The notes below the pieces were generated by a model. That model was not told the origin of the DNA. It searched no databases and saw only the letters and a program-made list of their open reading frames with translations. 11,492 nucleotides of DNA. It comes from Tessaracoccus flavescens. GTDB taxonomy: Bacteria; Actinomycetota; Actinomycetes; Propionibacteriales; Propionibacteriaceae. The position numbers and the translations under genes are program-made. Location of the stretch: NCBI GenBank assembly GCA_020741375.1, contig DYZF01000292.1, forward strand, positions 1 through 11,492. Reading direction: 5' to 3'. Within the stretch, counting starts at the first letter, position 1. Each line of letters starts with the position of its first letter. This document shows, piece after piece, positions 6,853 to 11,492 of this stretch.

Positions 6853-6875
6853 AGTGATAGCATTTTAATATCACT
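6853..6875. promoter_or_regulatory. Operator-like inverted repeat at the SPFH/Arc-like gene promoter
   Basis: Perfect 7-bp arms AGTGATA and TATCACT separated by 9 nt, in an AT-rich island inside a GC-rich region. The right arm overlaps the best -10 box (TAATAT, 6866-6871), so a bound protein would block initiation. The gene for an Arc-like ribbon-helix-helix protein is second in the transcript, which makes autoregulation plausible. The strand-neutral position also leaves open an effect on ffh. Confidence 0.5.
6866..6871 (+). promoter_or_regulatory. Candidate -10 box for the SPFH gene
   Basis: TAATAT is close to the TATAAT consensus, with an expected start near 6878, just before the Shine-Dalgarno GGGAGG (6879-6884). 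The -35 region is GC-rich and not recognisable. Confidence 0.45.
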
Positions 6876-6890
6876 ATTGGGAGGATTCCG

Positions 6891-7862
6891 ATGACCGATC
6901 AACTGCATGACCAGACCACCGACGAGTCGGTCGGCGGCGCCGCCGCAGGCCGCCCCGTGGGCCACCACGGCACGCGCGTCGACATCTCTGAGCGTCGAGC
7001 GTGGTCGATCGACGGCTTCGCGGGCCTGGCCGCCACCATCGCACTCATGGGCGTCGGCGTCTGGGCCATCGTGACCGGCGGCATCGCCGCCGAGGCCGGC
7101 GACGGCGGCGTGATCCGGCTCGTTCTCGGAGCGCTGGCCGTTGTTGTCGCCAGCCTCCTGATGTCGGCCCTGACGGTCGTTGCACCCGGCCACACCAAGG
7201 TGGTGCAGTTCTTCGGCCGGTACGTCGGCACCGTCCGCAAGCCCGGCCTGCGCATGCTGCTACCACTGACTACTCGCCGCAACGTGTCGGTGCGCGTCCA
7301 CAACTTCGAGACCAATGAGCTCAAGGTCAACGACGCCGACGGCAATCCGATCAACATCGCCGCCATCGTGGTGTGGCAGGTGGCCGACACTGCTCGCGCA
7401 ACGTTCGCCGTCGAGCACTACGAGGAGTTCGTGGCGGTGCAGGCCGAATCCGCACTGCGCCACGTGGCGATGACTCACCCGTACGACAACGACGCCACCG
7501 AGGTCACGCTCCGCGGCGACACCGACATCATCTCCGCGGAACTGGCGGCCGAGGTCGCGGCGCGGATCGCACTCGCGGGCCTGGAAGTGGTGGAGGTGCG
7601 CATCTCGGCGCTGGCCTACGCCCCCGAGATCGCCCAGGCGATGCTGCAGCGCCAGCAGGCGTCCGCCATCATCGCGGCTCGCGAGAAGATCGTCGATGGT
7701 GCGGTTGGCATGGTGGACAGCGCCCTCAAGCAGCTTGAGGCGCAGGACATCGTCGAACTCGACGACGAGCGCAAGGCGGCCATGGTGTCGAACCTGCTCG
7801 TCGTCCTGTGCTCCGAGCGCGGCACCACCCCGGTCGTCAACACCGGATCGCTCTACACCTGA
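6891..7862 (+). CDS. SPFH/band-7 domain membrane protein
   Basis: 323-aa stomatin/prohibitin-superfamily (SPFH) protein. A soluble N-terminus (1-38) is followed by two membrane helices (about 41-64 and 74-97). The SPFH domain begins at [20 protein letters not shown] and continues with [29 protein letters not shown] and [10 protein letters not shown]. Next comes a helical region, [20 protein letters not shown] followed by [17 protein letters not shown], typical of SPFH oligomerisation stalks. It ends VVNTGSLYT. Such proteins form ring-like membrane microdomain scaffolds; the specific role of this subgroup is not known to me. GGGAGG lies 6 nt before the ATG. The next gene, for an Arc-like protein, starts 13 nt after the stop, and this pairing is one I recognise from other actinobacteria. 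Divergent from ffh. Confidence 0.9.
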   Translation: MTDQLHDQTTDESVGGAAAGRPVGHHGTRVDISERRAWSIDGFAGLAATIALMGVGVWAIVTGGIAAEAGDGGVIRLVLGALAVVVASLLMSALTVVAPGHTKVVQFFGRYVGTVRKPGLRMLLPLTTRRNVSVRVHNFETNELKVNDADGNPINIAAIVVWQVADTARATFAVEHYEEFVAVQAESALRHVAMTHPYDNDATEVTLRGDTDIISAELAAEVAARIALAGLEVVEVRISALAYAPEIAQAMLQRQQASAIIAAREKIVDGAVGMVDSALKQLEAQDIVELDDERKAAMVSNLLVVLCSERGTTPVVNTGSLYT

Positions 7863-7874
7863 TCCTCAGCACCC

Positions 7875-8078
7875 ATGGCAGAACGCAAACAGGTGCTGGT
7901 GCGCCTCGATCCCGCCGTCCACGCTGCGCTGCAGAAGTGGGCGGCGGACGAGTTGCGCAGCGTCAACGCCCAACTTGAGGTCATCATCCGCGATGCCCTC
8001 AAGCAAGCGGGCCGGACACCCAAGGGTGCCGGCCCACTGCCGCGTCGAGGGCGACCCAGAACGACAGACGACGAGTAG
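7875..8078 (+). CDS. Small Arc-like ribbon-helix-helix protein
   Basis: 67-aa protein whose first 47 residues fit the ribbon-helix-helix fold: an alternating strand KQVLVRLDP (5-13), helix A VHAALQKWAADEL, then RSVNAQLEVIIRDALKQAGR. The R-S-V-N-x-x-[LI] turn and the GR ending closely resemble the phage P22 Arc repressor (RSVNSEI...KKEGRIG). The C-terminus is basic and probably disordered (RRGRPRTTDDE). Arc-like proteins bind DNA as dimers of dimers through the strand. It starts 13 nt after the SPFH stop with no visible Shine-Dalgarno sequence, so translation probably depends on the upstream gene. The inverted repeat at 6853-6875 is a candidate target. A structural or adaptor role with the SPFH protein is an alternative. 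No toxin gene is next to it. Confidence 0.85.
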   Translation: MAERKQVLVRLDPAVHAALQKWAADELRSVNAQLEVIIRDALKQAGRTPKGAGPLPRRGRPRTTDDE

Positions 8079-8096
8079 CCACGAGCGAGCAGTTGG

Positions 8097-8606
8097 TCAG
8101 CCGCGCCGCCTTCGCTCCACCCACGCTTCGGCCTGGCCCTCGTCACCGACCCCGAACACAGCGATCAACTCCGCAACCTCCGGATGATCGGCGTCCAGCA
8201 GTCGGGCAGCTGCTGCGCACTCTTCGCCGGAAGCCACCGCCCTGAAGACCGCTTGGATGTCGGCAGCCAGCGAGCGGCGCTGTGCGGTTTGGCCGGTGGC
8301 GGTGAAGGTGGTGGCCGAGTCAGCTTCTGCCACTGATTCCATGGCTTGGCCGACCGAGAGCTCGCCTGCGGAGACGGCCTCGACCGCCTGGACGAGGGCG
8401 ACCAGTCGAACACCCGCTGCCGGGTTGGCCAGTTTGATGCGGTGGCCGTTGATCAGCTGGGACAGCATGGGAGCCGACACGCCCAAGAGTCTCGCCATCT
8501 GGCCTTGGTTCACCTGCAGCACCCCCGCGCACCGCTGCAGCAGTTCGTTGAGAGGCGCGCCGTAGAGCTGCCTCTGCTGCTCCCGCACCCGTGCGACGTC
8601 CGTCAT
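8097..8606 (-). CDS. HTH (XRE-like) DNA-binding protein next to Ser/Thr kinase
   Basis: 169-aa cytoplasmic protein. A helix-turn-helix lies at about 30-58: LQVNQGQMARLLGVSAPMLS followed by QLINGHRIK, a Cro/CI-type recognition unit. The rest is Ala/Glu-rich and helical (62-169), has no recognised domain, and ends in a basic ERRRRG. Ligand and targets are unknown. The frame is open to 8798, but that extension lies inside the kinase gene and is unrelated; ATG 8606 begins MTDVARVREQQRQLYG and has TATTCT 6 nt upstream. It follows the kinase by 34 nt on the same strand and is convergent with the Arc-like gene (18 nt between stops). The dyad motif overlapping its promoter suggests autoregulation. 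Phosphorylation by the adjacent kinase is an inference from context only. Confidence 0.85.
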   Translation of the reverse strand: MTDVARVREQQRQLYGAPLNELLQRCAGVLQVNQGQMARLLGVSAPMLSQLINGHRIKLANPAAGVRLVALVQAVEAVSAGELSVGQAMESVAEADSATTFTATGQTAQRRSLAADIQAVFRAVASGEECAAAARLLDADHPEVAELIAVFGVGDEGQAEAWVERRRRG

Positions 8607-8612
8607 GACGCC

Positions 8613-8618
8613 AGAATA
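8613..8618 (-). promoter_or_regulatory. Candidate -10 box for the HTH gene (leaderless start)
   Basis: TATTCT on the minus strand ends 6 nt before the ATG at 8606, with no Shine-Dalgarno sequence between, so a leaderless transcript is likely. The HTH gene could thus be transcribed both from here and by read-through from the kinase. Confidence 0.45.
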
Positions 8619-8622
8619 CCCC

Positions 8623-8640
8623 TCGCTTTGCGATAGCGAA
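8623..8640. promoter_or_regulatory. Operator-like dyad upstream of the HTH gene
   Basis: Two overlapping symmetric elements: arms TCGCT and AGCGA around 7 nt (8623-8639), and TTGC-GA-TAGC-G-AA (8628-8640), which matches 10 of 13 bases of a site at 9729-9741. It lies just upstream of the HTH -10 box, where a bound regulator would meet RNA polymerase, and within the short gap after the kinase stop. Confidence 0.45.
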
Positions 8641-9678
8641 TCAGCTGAACCAGACGACGGCGGCCGCCACCAATAGCAGCAACCCGATCGCAGACACCAT
8701 CCCTGAGAGCACGAGAGGCCACAACCGCCTCGCACTGCGCTCGGCCAGCGGCGCTGACTGCCCGACCTCGGGTGCGGGCCCGACGACGGTGGGCACATCC
8801 ACCCGAGCCGCGAACGCGCTCGGCGTCACGTCAGGCGTGCCCCACCCGTCGGGCAACGCGGGCACCTGATCGAAGACCTCGATGGGTTCATCAGGCTGCT
8901 CTGACGGCAAGGGAATCCGGCGTAGCTGACGGCGGGCCTCAGCGGCCGACTCGGTGCGCGAGCCCGCCGGTGCCAGGAGTCCGACGATGAACCCGCCGAG
9001 TGCCGTCACGGCCAACGCAGCCGACACGACCGGCGCACCATCCCGCGGCGGACGCTCCCCCGTGACCGCCTGCCACAACACGACTCCGGCCGCATACAGA
9101 TCCTGAAGCGGGTCCGGGTCTGCACCCACCGCCGCTTCGGGCGACAGGTAGCCGGGCGTCCCGACGACGTGATGCAGGCGGGTCAGCCGTGGCACATCTT
9201 CGTCGACGGTGACGGCGGTACCGAAATCGGAGAGCCAGACATGCGGCTGATTCCCGGGGCTGAGCAGGATGTTGTGGGGTTTGACGTCACGGTGCACAAC
9301 GCCGGCCGCGTGCACTACCTCAAGTGCCGACAACAGCTGGTCCGCGATCAGCAGAACCCAACGCTCGGGCAACGCTCCGTAATCGGACAACAGGGTGCTG
9401 AGTGATCCGCCGCGAACCAAGGGCATGGTGAACATGACCCTGTCGTCCTCCCCCACCCAGCCGAGCGGAGCAACGATGTGTTGGTGCTCGAACCGGAGGC
9501 CCTGCTCGCGGATGAATCGCACGATGGCGACGGAGTCAGCCTGCGACAACACCTTGCCGGCGACGTAGCGGCGCTCGCGTCGATCCCACACTCGCCACAC
9601 GCTTCCGTGCGCGCCGGCGCCGACGAGATCCACGAGCTCGTAGCGGCCTGCGAACACCTGTCCCATGAGCCTCATCAT
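8641..9678 (-). CDS. Membrane-anchored serine/threonine protein kinase (Hanks type)
   Basis: 345-aa eukaryotic-like kinase with a complete catalytic core. It has the glycine loop GAGAHGSV (20-27), Lys42 in VAGKVL, HRDVKPHN (129-136; Asp131, Lys133, Asn136), DFG (151-153), an activation segment rich in Thr/Arg, SPE (179-181) and DLYAAGVVLW. The C-lobe ends near ARRQLRRIPLP (about 248-258). A Pro-rich linker leads to a single helix at about 320-343, and the protein stops two residues later. Unlike PknB-type kinases it therefore has no extracellular sensor domain. The start is ATG 9678, with AGGA 7 nt upstream; ATGs at 9675 and 9666 are in frame. The open frame to 9810 would overlap the divergent VWA gene. 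HTH gene follows 34 nt downstream. Confidence 0.93.
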   Translation of the reverse strand: MMRLMGQVFAGRYELVDLVGAGAHGSVWRVWDRRERRYVAGKVLSQADSVAIVRFIREQGLRFEHQHIVAPLGWVGEDDRVMFTMPLVRGGSLSTLLSDYGALPERWVLLIADQLLSALEVVHAAGVVHRDVKPHNILLSPGNQPHVWLSDFGTAVTVDEDVPRLTRLHHVVGTPGYLSPEAAVGADPDPLQDLYAAGVVLWQAVTGERPPRDGAPVVSAALAVTALGGFIVGLLAPAGSRTESAAEARRQLRRIPLPSEQPDEPIEVFDQVPALPDGWGTPDVTPSAFAARVDVPTVVGPAPEVGQSAPLAERSARRLWPLVLSGMVSAIGLLLLVAAAVVWFS

Positions 9679-9712
9679 GGCAGAATCCTGCGAAGCCCCT
9701 TGCTCCCGAGCC

Positions 9713-9740
9713 TTTACATATGCAAACATTGCATTAGCAA
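9713..9740 (+). promoter_or_regulatory. Candidate promoter of the VWA gene (-35 TTTACA, -10 TAGCAA)
   Basis: TTTACA at 9713-9718 and TAGCAA at 9735-9740 are 16 bp apart and upstream of the Shine-Dalgarno sequence at 9753-9758 (GAAGGA). The spacer contains the inverted repeat at 9720-9734. The -10 match is moderate, so this is tentative. The divergent kinase promoter must lie in the same interval but was not resolved. Confidence 0.35.
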
Positions 9741-9742
9741 AC
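9720..9742. promoter_or_regulatory. Operator-like cluster in the kinase/VWA divergent promoter
   Basis: Perfect inverted repeat ATGCAA-ACA-TTGCAT (9720-9734), overlapping a second dyad TTGC-ATTA-GCAA (9729-9740). GCAAAC is also directly repeated 15 bp apart (9722-9727 and 9737-9742). Three alternating half-sites in one AT-richer patch between divergent starts suggest cooperative binding of a regulator controlling both genes. Confidence 0.5.
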
Positions 9743-9764
9743 GTTCTCGATCGAAGGATTGACG

Positions 9765-11492
9765 ATGAACCCCAACAGCCGGTTCGCCGCCATGTTGGCA
9801 GCGGCAGCACTCACGGCAGGTACCACCCTGACAGCGCCCCTGGCCCATGCCGAACCTGACGACACAGGCTCCCTGATGCTGGTCCTAGACGCGTCTGGTT
9901 CGATGCGCGACCCCGACGGGTCGGGCACCACTAGGATCGCTTCCGCTCAACGAGCCCTCACCTCCGTCGTGGAGAAGCTGCCCGCGGAGGCCAGCGTCGG
10001 CATGCGAGTGTTCGGCGCCGAGGTGGACGGCGACCCGATGCCGGCAGCCGCCTGCCAAGACACCCAGCGCGTGGTTGGTATCGGCACTGACAACCGCGCA
10101 GAGCTCCTCTCCGCGATCAGCGCCTATGAGCCGTCCGGTTGGACGCCCATCCCCGAGGCCCTTCGCCAGGCTGCGGCCGATCTGGGCCCCGAAGGCAAGC
10201 GACACATCATTTTGGTCTCCGACGGAGAATCCACCTGTGATCCCGACCCATGCGAGGTGGCGGCAGAGATCGCGGCCAAGGGCATCGGACTCACCATCGA
10301 CGTCGTCGGGCTCAATGTGGACGCATCAACCCGCACGCAGCTCACGTGTATCGCTGAGAACGGCGGTGGTGAATACGTCGATGCCAATAGCGCCGACGAA
10401 CTGATCGCGGCGCTGGACCAGAGCACCCAGCGGGCCGTTCGTCCCTTCGAGTTCGACGGAACCCCCATCAATGGCAGCACTTATGAGGGCGACGCCCCTC
10501 GAATCACCGCAGGCGTGTGGCGCGACACCCTCGGCCCGGGGGCTTCGGGCAACGAGACACACTTCTATCGCGTCGAGCGCACCATGAAGAACTCGAGCCT
10601 CCAGGCCGCCGCGCTGGGATTCCTCTCCCGCAGCCACCACGACGCGCTCACAGTCGAGATCGTGAACAGGGATGGCCGCTCGTGCGGCACAGCCGGAAGC
10701 AGCGTCAATGTCACAAAGAGCTTGGTCATCGGTGCGGTAGGCACGTTCACGGACGACGATTCCAAGCACTGCGCAGATGAGCGCGAGCTATGGATCAAGG
10801 TGTCCAGGAACAACTCCAAGGCACCCGCTGACCTGCCCGTCCAGCTGTGGGTGAGGGAGCTTCCGCAGGTGGATCCCACCTACTCATCGACCGAACCCAT
10901 CGTGACGTTCGTGGGCGAGAAGGTTCCCGCCACCTCGCCGACACCCGTTGAGCCAGGCTCGAGCGTGGCGAACGCCACCCTGCTGACCCCAGGAAAGACG
11001 ATCACCGCGAGCATTCTCCCGAACGAAGTGCAGGTCTTTCGAGTGCCGACGGGTTGGGGCCAAGCCGCTCGCGCCACTATCGAGAGGCGCGAGCGACGGG
11101 ACGGCGGCTCAGGCGGCTTCCTGCGCATCAAAGCAGTCCACCCAAGTGGCGAATCCGAGGCCCAGGCCAATGGGCTCTTTGCACGATGGGCGGGCAAGGC
11201 CAACGCCGAGACGCGTCCCATGTGGAGTGCCAGTCCACGAGGAGCAAACCCGGCCGGTGACGCCCTCTTCTTCGTGTACTGGAGCACGGAGGAAAACTCC
11301 ACTCATGAGGCGGTCGACTACCTGATGACCGCAGAGGTGGCAGGCGACCTAGTGGAGGCACCCGACTACCTCACGACCCCCATCGACCAGGCGGAGGACC
11401 CCACAGGTTCACCGTCCCCAGAGGCCTCGCCTACGAACACCCCCTCCCCCACGCCGACTATGGAACCGACGCCGACTGCGACGGAACCAACT
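9765..11492 (+). CDS. Secreted VWA-domain protein, C-terminus off window
   Basis: The frame stays open from ATG 9765 to the window end (576 codons, no stop). Residues 1-29 form a signal peptide with probable cleavage after AHA (LTAPLAHA-EPDD). The VWA domain spans about 36-218: LMLVLDASGSMRDPDG carries the DxSxS metal site (Asp42, Ser44, Ser46), Thr127 lies in SGWTPIPEAL, and Asp153 in LVSDGEST, so the MIDAS is complete. Cysteines 97, 158, 163 and 195 may form disulfides. The following 340 residues look beta-rich and are unassigned, then a Pro/Thr/Ser/Glu-rich tail (from about 548) suggests a wall-spanning linker before an unseen anchor. GAAGGA lies 6 nt before the ATG. Divergent from the kinase. 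Role perhaps adhesion or envelope stress sensing; inference only. Confidence 0.88.
   Translation, partial: MNPNSRFAAMLAAAALTAGTTLTAPLAHAEPDDTGSLMLVLDASGSMRDPDGSGTTRIASAQRALTSVVEKLPAEASVGMRVFGAEVDGDPMPAAACQDTQRVVGIGTDNRAELLSAISAYEPSGWTPIPEALRQAAADLGPEGKRHIILVSDGESTCDPDPCEVAAEIAAKGIGLTIDVVGLNVDASTRTQLTCIAENGGGEYVDANSADELIAALDQSTQRAVRPFEFDGTPINGSTYEGDAPRITAGVWRDTLGPGASGNETHFYRVERTMKNSSLQAAALGFLSRSHHDALTVEIVNRDGRSCGTAGSSVNVTKSLVIGAVGTFTDDDSKHCADERELWIKVSRNNSKAPADLPVQLWVRELPQVDPTYSSTEPIVTFVGEKVPATSPTPVEPGSSVANATLLTPGKTITASILPNEVQVFRVPTGWGQAARATIERRERRDGGSGGFLRIKAVHPSGESEAQANGLFARWAGKANAETRPMWSASPRGANPAGDALFFVYWSTEENSTHEAVDYLMTAEVAGDLVEAPDYLTTPIDQAEDPTGSPSPEASPTNTPSPTPTMEPTPTATEPT

Noticed and set aside
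7875..8078. Toxin-antitoxin system based on the Arc-like protein as antitoxin
   Set aside because: Neither neighbour resembles a toxin: upstream is a membrane SPFH protein and downstream is a convergent HTH protein.
8607..8798. 64-codon upstream extension of the HTH protein into the kinase gene
   Set aside because: The added sequence is Cys/Trp/Ser-rich out-of-frame kinase DNA. The ATG at 8606 has a matched -10 box and a natural N-terminus.
9679..9810. 44-codon upstream extension of the kinase
   Set aside because: It would overlap the start of the divergent VWA gene and its regulatory region, and the residues are not part of a kinase domain.

Overview
The window comes from a high-GC actinobacterium. 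The translation and housekeeping block (ffh, rpsP with a long acidic tail, khpA, rimM, trmD), GTG starts, probable leaderless genes and the HTH/kinase and SPFH/Arc-like pairs fit Propionibacteriaceae or a related order. That placement is an inference from gene content, not a measured phylogeny.

Layout. Positions 1-6763 are mostly minus-strand and read right to left: ffh (SRP54 GTPase), an amidohydrolase, an S49 signal-peptide-peptidase-like protease, then rpsP-khpA-rimM-trmD, and finally the start of an sdhC-like succinate dehydrogenase cytochrome b gene that leaves the left edge. The one plus-strand gene here is a small zincin-like metallopeptidase (2546-2890). It is divergent from rpsP and convergent with the S49 protease. 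khpA overlaps rpsP by 1 nt and trmD overlaps rimM by 4 nt, but a 12-bp GC-rich hairpin between khpA and rimM looks like a terminator or attenuator that splits this classical operon.

Positions 6764-8096 hold a divergent promoter region and a plus-strand pair: a membrane SPFH/band-7 protein and a 67-aa Arc-like ribbon-helix-helix protein. A 23-bp inverted repeat overlaps the likely -10 box of the pair, so autoregulation by the Arc-like protein is the obvious hypothesis.

Positions 8097-11492 hold a second accessory module. A C-terminally membrane-anchored Ser/Thr kinase and a small HTH protein lie on the minus strand. They are divergent from a secreted von Willebrand A (VWA) protein with a Pro/Thr/Ser-rich tail that runs off the right edge. 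The promoter regions of the HTH gene and of the kinase/VWA pair share a 13-bp dyad-like motif (TTGC-NN-TAGC-R-AA), suggesting one common regulator, possibly the HTH protein.

No tRNA, rRNA, CRISPR array, insertion sequence or phage gene was seen. The points most worth following up are the two small regulator plus membrane-protein modules with their operator-like sites, the khpA/rimM hairpin, and a Glu at the position of the catalytic Asp of TrmD.
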